Assembly (NCBI GenBank): GCA_964368965.1
Contig: CAYJDR010000014.1
Span: 1 to 46,913 of the forward strand
DNA: 46,913 nucleotides
From: CAYJDR01 sp964368965
GTDB lineage: Bacteria; Chrysiogenota; Deferribacteres; Deferribacterales; Mucispirillaceae
Reading direction: 5' to 3'
Shown: one piece after another, positions 33,624-41,169 of the stretch
Numbering within the stretch: position 1 is the stretch's first letter
Layout of the letters: the number at the start of each line of letters is the position of its first letter
Position numbers and translations under genes: made by a program
Notes under the pieces: generated by a model
Told to the model about the DNA's origin: nothing
The model's database searches: none
The model's input: only the letters and a program-made list of their open reading frames with translations

Positions 33624-34304
33624 ATGAACTACATAAAAACACAGCTAGATAATTGGGATAGGTTAGAAGTTGCATGGCTAATTGTTGCAACAGGGGTTAT
33701 TTTGTCGCTTTCATTATGGTGGGGTGATAATGCAACTGGGATTATCATGGCATTATCTGGTGTGCTTTGCGTAGTGTTGACAGGTAAAGGTAAATCATCA
33801 GCGTTTATTTTCGGGCTTGTCCAAGTCGTATTGTACGCTATCGTTTCATACGAGCAAAAATTTTACGGCGAAGTTATGCTGAATGTTTTTTACTATGTTC
33901 CTATGAGCTTAATCGGGTTTCTACTATGGCAAAAGAATATAGATAAAGCAACATCTGAGGTTATCAAAAAACGATTACCAATTAAACATACTGCATTTGT
34001 GTTTTTACTTACATTGATAGGTATTGTTGCATATGGGTTTTTTCTAAAAAGTTTAGAAGGCGGACAGCCATTTGTTGATAGTGCTAGCACTGTGGTTGCT
34101 ATTGTAGCACAATATCTATCTGTAAAAAGGTACATGGAGCAATGGTTTATGTGGATAGCTGTGAATGTGCTAAATATATCTATGTGGGGTGTAAACTTCT
34201 TCACAACGGGTGAGAGTATTTCTGTTTTACTTATGTGGAGTATATTCCTTATTAACGCTATCATAATGATGATAAAGTGGAATAAAGAGGCAAAAAGTGT
34301 ATAA
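33624..34304 (+). CDS. pnuC: PnuC-type nicotinamide riboside transporter
   Basis: A 226-residue membrane protein with about seven hydrophobic segments. The start of the fold (LEVAWLIVATGVILSLSLWWG), the W-rich helices (MEQWFMWIAVNVLNISMW) and the central YGEVMLNVFYY match PnuC. PnuC facilitates uptake of nicotinamide riboside, trapped inside by phosphorylation. The next gene encodes exactly that kinase (NadR) and overlaps this one by eight bases. It begins three bases after metF. Confidence 0.92.
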   Translation: MNYIKTQLDNWDRLEVAWLIVATGVILSLSLWWGDNATGIIMALSGVLCVVLTGKGKSSAFIFGLVQVVLYAIVSYEQKFYGEVMLNVFYYVPMSLIGFLLWQKNIDKATSEVIKKRLPIKHTAFVFLLTLIGIVAYGFFLKSLEGGQPFVDSASTVVAIVAQYLSVKRYMEQWFMWIAVNVLNISMWGVNFFTTGESISVLLMWSIFLINAIIMMIKWNKEAKSV

Positions 34305-35304
34305 CATAGGCTTATACGGCGGTTCATTTAATCCGCTACATATGGGACATGTTCAGATGATTTTGCAAAATGCTGCAAAGTGTAGAGAGTTTTTTATTGT
34401 GCTGAGTGTTGGTGTAAACCGCGATGAAATAGACTACAAAATTCGCTATCGCTGGCTATATCAAGTAACGAAACATCTTGATAATGTTAAGATAATCGTC
34501 ATAAAAGATGATGCAAAATCAAAAGAAGAATATGATGATAACCATTGGAAACAAGGTGCAGAGTATGTCAAACTAAAAGTCGGAAAGCATATTGATGTTG
34601 TATTTATTGGTAGCGATTACAATAATGATAGCGCATGGCACAAATGTTATGCAGATAGCAAGATAGTTATACTTGATAGAACAAACATATCGTCTAGTGA
34701 AATCCGTTTAAACCCTTATAAACAATGGGATAATATACCTAGTGTAGTTAAGCCATATTATGTTAAACGTGTTATGATAACAGGTAGCGAAAGTGTTGGT
34801 AAATCAACCCTTACAATCAACCTAGCAAAGCATTTCAATACAAATTATATTGATGAAGTAGGGCGTGATATATCTGCACGCTCTGGCACAGATATGCTTA
34901 TGATATCAGAAGATTTTACTGAAATATTGTTGCGCCATAAGTTGAATGAGATTGAAGCTGTAGAGCATAGCAATAAAGTGTTGTTTGTTGATACTGATAC
35001 GCTAGTTACAAAGTTTTATATGTCATTTATTGGCGATTATAATATTGATAAAAACAAAGCGTTAGCTGATGCAATAAGCGATATAAACGATTATGATTTA
35101 ATACTATTTTTAGAGCCAGATGTTGCATTTATACAAGATGGTGATAGAAGCGAAGTTATTGAAAGTGATAGAGAGTTTTACAGCAGTCAAATAAAAATAT
35201 TGCTTGATAAAAGTGGTAAAAAGTATGAGTGCGTTTCAGGCAGCTATGCTGAAAGGACTGCTAAAGCGATAGAACTTGTTGAGGCGTTGCTTCAAAGCTC
35301 GTGA
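34297..35304 (+). CDS. nadR: NadR-like NMN adenylyltransferase/ribosylnicotinamide kinase
   Basis: A 335-residue bifunctional NAD salvage enzyme. The N-terminal nucleotidyltransferase domain has GGSFNPLHMGH (8-18) and the late SSSEIR motif; the C-terminal kinase domain has Walker A GSESVGKST (163-171) and a VDTDTL acid segment. It lacks the N-terminal helix-turn-helix of enterobacterial NadR, so it should be an enzyme and not a repressor. The start is GTG inside the end of pnuC. Together with PnuC it forms a complete route from external nicotinamide riboside to NAD. Confidence 0.93.
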   Translation: MYNIGLYGGSFNPLHMGHVQMILQNAAKCREFFIVLSVGVNRDEIDYKIRYRWLYQVTKHLDNVKIIVIKDDAKSKEEYDDNHWKQGAEYVKLKVGKHIDVVFIGSDYNNDSAWHKCYADSKIVILDRTNISSSEIRLNPYKQWDNIPSVVKPYYVKRVMITGSESVGKSTLTINLAKHFNTNYIDEVGRDISARSGTDMLMISEDFTEILLRHKLNEIEAVEHSNKVLFVDTDTLVTKFYMSFIGDYNIDKNKALADAISDINDYDLILFLEPDVAFIQDGDRSEVIESDREFYSSQIKILLDKSGKKYECVSGSYAERTAKAIELVEALLQSS

Positions 35305-35318
35305 TAAGAGGTGTTTTA

Positions 35319-35888
35319 ATGGCTGATGATATAAAACTAATATGGAATAACTTAAGCGATGAGCTACTTAGGTATATCAATAGTAAGGTATCTAACATCC
35401 ATGACGCAGAAGATATTCTTCAAGTCGTTTTTGTTAAGGTATATAACAAACTTAACACTCTAACTGATGAAATTAAACTCCGTTCTTGGATTTATTCAAT
35501 AACTAATAATTCTATTATTGACTATTATAGGCAAAAAAAAACACCTACTGTCGATATCTCAGAGTACGAAAATAATATTATTGATGAAAGCTCAGATGAA
35601 AGCCTGAATGATGAAGTCTCAAACTGTATTAACAAACTTGTACTTTCTATGATTGATGAACAAAAAGAAATATTAGATTTATACTATAATGACAATATCA
35701 ATCATAAGGAAATTTCAGATAAGCTTGGCATATCTATTTCTGCTTCAAAGATGAGGCTATCAAGAGCAAAAGAAAAGCTTAAATCGACAATGTTTGAGTG
35801 TTGCGATTTCATAACAGACGGTAAAGGCAATATTTTAGATTATGAAATATTGAATAAAGAATGCTGCAAAGATAGTGATTGCAAATAG
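35319..35888 (+). CDS. sigZ: SigZ-like ECF sigma factor with Cys-rich tail
   Basis: A 189-residue extracytoplasmic-function type sigma factor. Region 2 (about 8-75) has the core-binding DAEDILQVVFVKVYNKL and the promoter-melting RSWIYSITNNSIIDYYRQ; region 4 (about 105-155) has HKEISDKLGISISASKMRLSRAKEKL. The C-terminal extension ECCDFITDGKGNILDYE is characteristic of SigZ. It continues to a second Cys cluster: C161, C162, C182, C183 and C188. By analogy with ECF sigma factors that sense metal through a Cys-rich tail (CorE group), it may be a direct metal or redox switch; no anti-sigma gene is adjacent. I chose ATG 35319, seven bases after AGAGG. It begins just after nadR and precedes a Cys-rich ferredoxin. 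Confidence 0.88.
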   Translation: MADDIKLIWNNLSDELLRYINSKVSNIHDAEDILQVVFVKVYNKLNTLTDEIKLRSWIYSITNNSIIDYYRQKKTPTVDISEYENNIIDESSDESLNDEVSNCINKLVLSMIDEQKEILDLYYNDNINHKEISDKLGISISASKMRLSRAKEKLKSTMFECCDFITDGKGNILDYEILNKECCKDSDCK

Positions 35889-35889
35889 A

Positions 35890-35915
35890 TGTGACCTTTT
35901 TTAAAACACTCCGTC
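35890..35915 (+). promoter_or_regulatory. Candidate ECF-type promoter of the ferredoxin gene
   Basis: TGTGAC (35890-35895), 16-base spacer, CGTC (35912-35915), close to the TGTAAC/TGAAAC and CGAC/CGTA pattern of known ECF promoters. It begins two bases after the sigZ stop and about 50 bases before the ferredoxin ribosome site. Recognition by SigZ itself is inference. Confidence 0.45.
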
Positions 35916-35972
35916 TTAATAAGTAGATGGGCATAATAAATGCACATACTATAAAAAGTGGAGAACTTTAAA

Positions 35973-36356
35973 ATGAAGATTATATTTGATGGTAAGGAAA
36001 TGAACGTAGAGAATGCTGAGGATAACATAGTAGAAGTTGCACATAAAAATGGCGTAACTATGATCGCCCCATGTTTTAGAAACAAACAAAAGCATGGTGG
36101 TTGTGGGGCTTGTGTTATTGAGGTGGAAGGCAAACAAGCTTTTGCATGTGGTACAAAACCTTATGAAGGTATGAATATCGTTTATAACAAACCAGAACTT
36201 GATGCTCTTAGAAAAGAGCGACTAAAAATTTATGGTGACAATATCAAAAATAACACAATTGAAAATAACAAATGTTCCAATTATGACACCAACTGTTGTG
36301 AGAGTAATAGCAACAGTAGTTGTTGTAGTGGTAGCGCTAATAGCTGTTGTGGATAG
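35973..36356 (+). CDS. [2Fe-2S] ferredoxin with Cys-rich C-terminal tail
   Basis: A 127-residue protein. The N-terminal domain is a [2Fe-2S] fold with C-x9-C-x2-C-x11-C (PCFRNK, GGCGAC, FACGT), of the type found at the N-terminus of NuoG and hydrogenase subunits. After about residue 95 comes an Asn/Ser-rich tail with one single and three paired cysteines (NCC, SCC, SCC), seven in all, which could bind metal or another cluster. I chose ATG 35973, nine bases after GGAG; an in-frame GTG at 35958 overlaps that ribosome site. It follows sigZ, whose tail is also Cys-rich. Its redox partner is unknown. Confidence 0.88.
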   Translation: MKIIFDGKEMNVENAEDNIVEVAHKNGVTMIAPCFRNKQKHGGCGACVIEVEGKQAFACGTKPYEGMNIVYNKPELDALRKERLKIYGDNIKNNTIENNKCSNYDTNCCESNSNSSCCSGSANSCCG

Positions 36357-36374
36357 TTTACATATAGCTCAATC

Positions 36375-36405
36375 AAAAAACTCCCACCTCGTAAAAAGTG
36401 GGAGT
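36375..36405 (-). terminator. Terminator of the M29 aminopeptidase
   Basis: ACTCCCAC/GTGGGAGT (36380-36387, 36398-36405) with a ten-base loop is followed by six T on the minus strand. It may also slow the converging ferredoxin transcript. Confidence 0.85.
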
Positions 36406-36412
36406 GTATATA

Positions 36413-37522
36413 CTAGATAATATGTTTACCATCTTTATAGATTAGTTTGCCATCTGCAAGCACTTGCCCGCCATCACGCATGTCTTTGATTAAATCCCAA
36501 TGTAGTGCAGATTTATTTTTACCGCCAGTTTCTTCATAGCTTGAGCCTATCGCCATGTGGATAGAGCGTCCGATTTTTTCATCGAATAATATGTTTTTAG
36601 TAGGTTTTGTAATATGTTCGTTTAGGCCGAATGCAATTTCGCCAACGAGGCTTGCACCATCGTCAATTTCCAACATTCTGTGTAAGAATTCTTCGCCTTT
36701 TTCAGCTTTTGCTTCAACAACTCTACCTTTTTCTAAGCGTAGGAATACATTTTTCGCTTCAACACCGTTAAAAGTTGTTGGTATATCGAAGAAAATTGTA
36801 CCTTCAGCAGAATCTTCAACAGGGCTTGTGAAAACTTCGCCGTCTGGCATATTGCGGTATCCACAACAGTTTATCCACTCTCTACCTTCTACATTGAATG
36901 TGATATCTGTATCTTTGCCAGTGATATGTATTTGTTTTGTGCCGTTCATTAGGTTGACAATTTTTTCTTGGTCTGCTTCTAACTTTTTCCAAGCTTCGAT
37001 AGGATCTGGCTCGTTTAATTTACATGCGTTATATACAAACTCAGTGTATTCTTCAAGCGACATTTCAGCTTCTTGCGCCATAGATTGGTTTGGGTATGGG
37101 CAAAGTGACCAGCGGAATATTCCATCTGCTTCACGTCTGTTCATGATTTCTCTAAGTGGCATAGCTGATTTTTGTATCATTGCTAGTTTAGATGCGTCAA
37201 CATTCGTGAGCGCTTTTGCGTTGATGTATGAGTCGATGTATACATATGCCGTGATAGCTTCTGCTTGAGCTAGCTCAAAATCTGGCATGAATTGTAGTTG
37301 TTCATCAGCGCCATATTTTGCCATGAACTCCTTTGTTTCAGGGATAAACATACGTTGCACAGGGTGTGCTCCAAGCGCGATAACTTCTTTATATAGTTCT
37401 TTGTATAGTGGTAGCGCAGATGTTTCAGCTTTAAGCATAACGATGTCGCCTTGCTTTAAGCCAAGCGAGTGCTGTGTGATTAGTTTCGCTAAGCGTGATT
37501 CATATGATGTATAGTTAGTCAT
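36413..37522 (-). CDS. M29-family aminopeptidase
   Basis: A 369-residue metal-dependent aminopeptidase of the thermophilic aminopeptidase T/AmpS/PepS family. The C-terminal metal region shows GEEFLHRMLEIDDGA, LVGEIAFGLNEHI, IHMAIGSSYEETGGKNKSALHWDLI, where the Glu, His and Asp ligands lie. The N-terminal half (about 10-200) is the usual larger domain. It has no signal peptide and should trim peptides in the cytoplasm. AAAGGAG precedes the ATG. It is a single-gene transcript. Confidence 0.92.
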   Translation of the reverse strand: MTNYTSYESRLAKLITQHSLGLKQGDIVMLKAETSALPLYKELYKEVIALGAHPVQRMFIPETKEFMAKYGADEQLQFMPDFELAQAEAITAYVYIDSYINAKALTNVDASKLAMIQKSAMPLREIMNRREADGIFRWSLCPYPNQSMAQEAEMSLEEYTEFVYNACKLNEPDPIEAWKKLEADQEKIVNLMNGTKQIHITGKDTDITFNVEGREWINCCGYRNMPDGEVFTSPVEDSAEGTIFFDIPTTFNGVEAKNVFLRLEKGRVVEAKAEKGEEFLHRMLEIDDGASLVGEIAFGLNEHITKPTKNILFDEKIGRSIHMAIGSSYEETGGKNKSALHWDLIKDMRDGGQVLADGKLIYKDGKHII

Positions 37523-37585
37523 ATCATACTCCTTTGTGGTTATGAACAGGAGTGTAGCATATTTTTACGTATTTTCAAATAATAA

Positions 37586-37614
37586 TTGACATTTATGTAT
37601 CTCAAGCATATATA
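37586..37614 (+). promoter_or_regulatory. Promoter of the exported six-Cys protein gene
   Basis: TTGACA (37586-37591), 17-base spacer, TATATA (37609-37614), giving a leader of about 30 bases. Confidence 0.7.
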
Positions 37615-37650
37615 TTTATAGTAAGTAGTAAAAAGAGTGCAGGATTTGTT

Positions 37651-38658
37651 ATGTTTACAAGATTTATATCATTTTTAGTTGCAATGTGTTTTGTATTACC
37701 AACGACAGTTTATGCAAACAGAGATATGTTCAAAATTAGCGTATCAGATGACACACCTGCAACATTCTTTAACTCAGGCATAGAAAGCTACTACGTTTCA
37801 TCAAAGTCAATCATATCAATCAAATATCGCAGAGGCAGTTCAGCACCTTTGTTAACAATCACACCTAGAACGGGTAATAAAATCAACAATATCAATGGCG
37901 ATACAGAAGCACTATTATATAACGTTGTCGACGCAAGTTTTGTGTTCAATGACGATGGCACAGTGTTGATTAAGCGTATCGTTGATGACCATAGTTGCTA
38001 TAACAACTCGTCATCTAACTGCATCTACTCAGACATACTGATCAAAGATGTTGTGGTTGAAAACTTGCGTGGCAAAGCGATTGATTATGATTTCGTTTCA
38101 TCATCATTTGACGATGAAGAAAAATTCAATATCGGCTCTAAAGTATATACATTCTTAATATCTCTAGAAAAGGTTGATTTCAATAGCTTTGACGAGTTTG
38201 ACAGCCTTGTATGTACAAAAAACGCAGAAAGTGTATGTAAAATTTTTGCAACTACTCAATCAAGTGATTTGATTGAGCTATTAGAACTTAGATCTTTAAA
38301 TAATATTGATGTTCCAATGATTTTTGCTGAAGGCGATGAAGATACCCTTTATGCCTATTCGCAAAAGGGGAATACCTTAACTCCTTATTCTAGAGCATGT
38401 CTTAAAACTGTTGAAGAAGCTGCTGATGTAAATAACTGTATAGATAGCACGCTTCCAGCAGGCTCAATCAAAGCACAAACTCACCCAATGGGCATGAACT
38501 ATTGGTATGTAGACTTCAATAACGTTAGCATAAACAATAAAATCTATTGGACTAACAAAGAAGGCGTTGCATTCAAAGCGAATACTAATAGTGCTGGTTC
38601 ATCATCTCTTAAAACTCTTAACAGGATAGCAGTTGATATTTTCGTAGAGCTTAATTAA
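37651..38658 (+). CDS. Exported protein with six paired cysteines, function unknown
   Basis: A 335-residue protein I do not recognise. A signal peptide of about 22 residues ends in VYA-NRD, so it is exported. The mature part is mostly polar with alternating hydrophobic residues, suggesting beta structure. Its only cysteines fall in three close pairs: C116/C124, C188/C196 and C250/C263, likely local disulfides if the periplasm is oxidising. It has a strong sigma-70-type promoter and stands alone between the aminopeptidase (divergent) and sodC. No terminator was found after it. No function is proposed. Confidence 0.75.
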   Translation: MFTRFISFLVAMCFVLPTTVYANRDMFKISVSDDTPATFFNSGIESYYVSSKSIISIKYRRGSSAPLLTITPRTGNKINNINGDTEALLYNVVDASFVFNDDGTVLIKRIVDDHSCYNNSSSNCIYSDILIKDVVVENLRGKAIDYDFVSSSFDDEEKFNIGSKVYTFLISLEKVDFNSFDEFDSLVCTKNAESVCKIFATTQSSDLIELLELRSLNNIDVPMIFAEGDEDTLYAYSQKGNTLTPYSRACLKTVEEAADVNNCIDSTLPAGSIKAQTHPMGMNYWYVDFNNVSINNKIYWTNKEGVAFKANTNSAGSSSLKTLNRIAVDIFVELN

Positions 38659-38724
38659 TAAGCGTTTTGTCAAGATTTAAATATATCTATAGTTGTTAAT
38701 GTGATAAAAATTGTCTTTTTTTAC

Positions 38725-38753
38725 TTGCAAAAATAATTAAATACATTTATACT
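38725..38753 (+). promoter_or_regulatory. sodC promoter
   Basis: TTGCAA (38725-38730), 17-base spacer, TATACT (38748-38753). Confidence 0.6.
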
Positions 38754-38798
38754 ATAATAATACCAAATAGGTATAAATAAATGTATCAGGAGAAGCTG

Positions 38799-39356
38799 AT
38801 GAAAAAGGTTTTAATTTTATCTTTAGTAGCGTTGATGACGGTATTTATGTCAACTTTAGCATTTGCAGATGGTCACATGAAGTCAAAAACAATTGATATT
38901 TACGAGCTTGTAGCTGACAAGGCAGACGGTATGGGTAAAAAACTCGGCACAATTACGATTGTTGAAACACCTTATGGGTTAGTTTTTGATCCAAACGTTA
39001 AAGGCTTATCTTCAGGCGAACACGGTTTTCATATCCATGCTAACCCAGCTATTGGACCTGTAGAAAAAGATGGTAAAATGGTTGCTGGCTTGCAAGCTGG
39101 TGGTCACTATGATCCAGGCAAAACTGGCAAACACTTAGGGCCTACAAACCCAGAAGGTCACCTTGGCGATTTACCAAAATTATATGTTGATAAAGATGGC
39201 AATACTCCTTTCGCAGTTTTAGCTCCACGTTTAAAAACTTTAAGTGATGTTATGAACCGTTCTATCATGATTCACGTTCATGGTGACAACTATTCAGACA
39301 ATCCAGCAGCACTTGGTGGTGGCGGTCCTAGGATGGCAGCAGGTGTTATTAAGTAG
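38799..39356 (+). CDS. sodC: Periplasmic Cu/Zn superoxide dismutase lacking the disulfide
   Basis: A 185-residue exported enzyme converting superoxide to oxygen and hydrogen peroxide. A signal peptide of about 23 residues ends in AFA-DG. Metal ligands are complete: HGFHIH, AGGHYDP (bridging His), GKHLGP, GHLGDLP and IMIHVHGD, plus the active-site Arg in GGPRMAAGV. The two cysteines that form the conserved intrasubunit disulfide in SodC are both replaced (NPAIGP where NPSC is usual; RMAAG where RxACG is usual), and no Cys remains anywhere in the protein. I chose ATG 38799, six bases after AGGAG; an in-frame ATG at 38781 lies upstream of that ribosome site. Confidence 0.95.
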   Translation: MKKVLILSLVALMTVFMSTLAFADGHMKSKTIDIYELVADKADGMGKKLGTITIVETPYGLVFDPNVKGLSSGEHGFHIHANPAIGPVEKDGKMVAGLQAGGHYDPGKTGKHLGPTNPEGHLGDLPKLYVDKDGNTPFAVLAPRLKTLSDVMNRSIMIHVHGDNYSDNPAALGGGGPRMAAGVIK

Positions 39357-39389
39357 TAGATTTTTTTTATAAATAGTATTAGTATATTG

Positions 39390-39420
39390 TCCAGCATACT
39401 TAGTGTGCTGGATTTTTTTT
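39390..39420 (+). terminator. sodC terminator
   Basis: TCCAGCATAC/GTGTGCTGGA (39390-39399, 39403-39412) with one T-G pair, then eight T. Confidence 0.93.
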
Positions 39421-39439
39421 GATGTGGGGTATTTGATTT

Positions 39440-40129
39440 ATGAAAACTATTGGTTTGATCGGTGGTATGAGTTGGGAGAGTACAACACTATACTACAAAG
39501 CAATTAATGAAACTGTGAGAGAGCGACTAGGTGGCTTAAACTCAGGGCAAATTTTACTCTATAGCGTACAATTTGGCGAGATGAAGGCTTTATACAATCG
39601 TGATCAAGAAGCTTTTACAAAAGAGCTTATAGGTATCGCTAAAAATTTAGAAAATGCAGGTGCTGAAATGGTGCTTATTTGCACAAACACAATGCATAAG
39701 TTTGCTGATATTGTTCAAGAGAATTTAAGTATCCCGTTAGTGCATATATGTGATGCCGTAGCAGAGCGCTTGAAAACAAATGGTTACACTAAGGCTTTAT
39801 TACTAGGCACAAAATCTACAATGACTGATGGCTTTTATACAAAACGTATGGCAGAAAACGGTGTTGAAGTTATTGGTGCAAGTGATGAAGACGCAAATTT
39901 GATGGATAAGATTGTTTTTGAAGAGTTGTGTCAAGGTAGGGTTCTTGAGGACTCGAAAAAAGAGATGTTGCGCATAATTGATGAATATATGGCAAATGGC
40001 GGCGAAGCAGTTATACTTGGTTGCACTGAGCTTAGCATGATTGTAACACCTGATGACACTTCTGCAAAATTGTTCGACTCAGCAGAAATACACGCAACAA
40101 TGGCAACAGATTTAGCACTAAAGGATTAA
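39440..40129 (+). CDS. Aspartate/glutamate racemase family protein
   Basis: A 229-residue cofactor-independent amino acid racemase of the RacD/YgeA type. The N-terminal GLIGGMSWESTTLYY and the two catalytic cysteines, in ICTNTMHK and GCTEL, are present, so it should interconvert D- and L-amino acids, probably aspartate or a broad set. Length is normal. The ribosome site is weak (GTGGGG). It ends nine bases before a YeiH-type membrane protein, implying one transcript. Confidence 0.9.
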   Translation: MKTIGLIGGMSWESTTLYYKAINETVRERLGGLNSGQILLYSVQFGEMKALYNRDQEAFTKELIGIAKNLENAGAEMVLICTNTMHKFADIVQENLSIPLVHICDAVAERLKTNGYTKALLLGTKSTMTDGFYTKRMAENGVEVIGASDEDANLMDKIVFEELCQGRVLEDSKKEMLRIIDEYMANGGEAVILGCTELSMIVTPDDTSAKLFDSAEIHATMATDLALKD

Positions 40130-40138
40130 TACAACATT

Positions 40139-41095
40139 ATGACACTAACATTAAATATGATACAAAGACTTTGGCTACTAGGCGCACTTACTTTTACGAT
40201 ATTGTTGCCTAACCCTGTGATAGCGCTTGTTGTAGGTGGTGCTATATCGTTAATTTTTGGCAATAAGGCAAGGGCGTATACATCTAAGCTATCAAAACAA
40301 GCTTTGCAACTAGCGGTTATACTATTAGGTTTTGGTATTCAGTTTTCTGTTATTATGAAAGTAGGCTACTCATCTATATGGATCACTTTTATTGGCATCA
40401 TGTTGACATTTATATTTGGTTTTGCGCTAAGTAAGGTGTTTGGCATAGAGAAGAATTTAAGTATATTGTTGAGTAGTGGCACAGGTATATGCGGTGGTAG
40501 CGCTATTGCCGCAGTCGCACCTGCTATAAATGCAAAAGAGGGCGAAACAGCTGTTGCAATGGCTGTGGTGTTCTTGCTGAATGCTGTTGGGCTTGTGTTG
40601 TTCCCTATCGTTGGGCATATGTTAAACATGAGTGAAGTAGATTTTGGTTTATGGGCGGCGCTAGCGATACATGATACATCGAGTGTTGTCGGAGCAGCAG
40701 CTGCATATGGAACTGTAGCACTTGCTGTTGGTGCGACGGTTAAACTGACTCGTGCACTGTGGATATTGCCTGTTGCATTTATTATGGGTAAAATTGCTCA
40801 AAACGAAGCAAAGCCAAAGTTCCAATGGTTCTTGATTGGCTTTTTGTTAGCGGGCTTGATAAATTCACTTTTACCTAGTTTTGCAGATATATGGCAGTTT
40901 TTATCAGTTGTTGGCAAGCAGTTGATGGCTGGTACTTTGTTTTTAGTAGGCGCAGGACTAACAAGGCAAGAACTGAAAAATGTTGGTGCAAAAGCGTTAA
41001 TTATGGCTGTTATCTTATGGGCGATTATGTCTATAATTAGTTTATCTGCAATTATGACAGGGGTTTGGAGTATACCTGTAGAATTGTTTATTTAA
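40139..41095 (+). CDS. YeiH/UPF0324-family putative sulfate exporter
   Basis: A 318-residue membrane protein with about nine to ten hydrophobic segments. The conserved core SSGTGICGGSAIAAVAPAI and AIHDTSSVVGAAAAYG are the signature of the YeiH/putative sulfate exporter family (PF03601). Its role in this organism is unproven; relatives are linked to taurine or cysteate breakdown, where sulfite or sulfate must leave the cell. It shares a transcript with the racemase. AAGGA precedes the ATG. Confidence 0.9.
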   Translation: MTLTLNMIQRLWLLGALTFTILLPNPVIALVVGGAISLIFGNKARAYTSKLSKQALQLAVILLGFGIQFSVIMKVGYSSIWITFIGIMLTFIFGFALSKVFGIEKNLSILLSSGTGICGGSAIAAVAPAINAKEGETAVAMAVVFLLNAVGLVLFPIVGHMLNMSEVDFGLWAALAIHDTSSVVGAAAAYGTVALAVGATVKLTRALWILPVAFIMGKIAQNEAKPKFQWFLIGFLLAGLINSLLPSFADIWQFLSVVGKQLMAGTLFLVGAGLTRQELKNVGAKALIMAVILWAIMSIISLSAIMTGVWSIPVELFI

Positions 41096-41116
41096 ATATT
41101 TAAAAACATGGTGACA

Positions 41117-41144
41117 TTGACCCTTGCTTAGTATATAGTAATAT
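41117..41144 (+). promoter_or_regulatory. Promoter of the ZIP transporter gene
   Basis: TTGACC (41117-41122), 16-base spacer, TAATAT (41139-41144), about 20 bases before the transporter start. Confidence 0.45.
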
Positions 41145-41169
41145 ATATGTTAAGTAATGAGGTGTTATC

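Noticed and set aside
36555..37268. 237-codon open frame on the plus strand
   Set aside because: It lies wholly antisense to the M29 aminopeptidase, has no ribosome site and resembles no family; it is a shadow frame.
38781..38798. Upstream in-frame ATG of sodC
   Set aside because: The ribosome site AGGAG (38788-38792) lies inside this extension, and the signal peptide begins properly at 38799.
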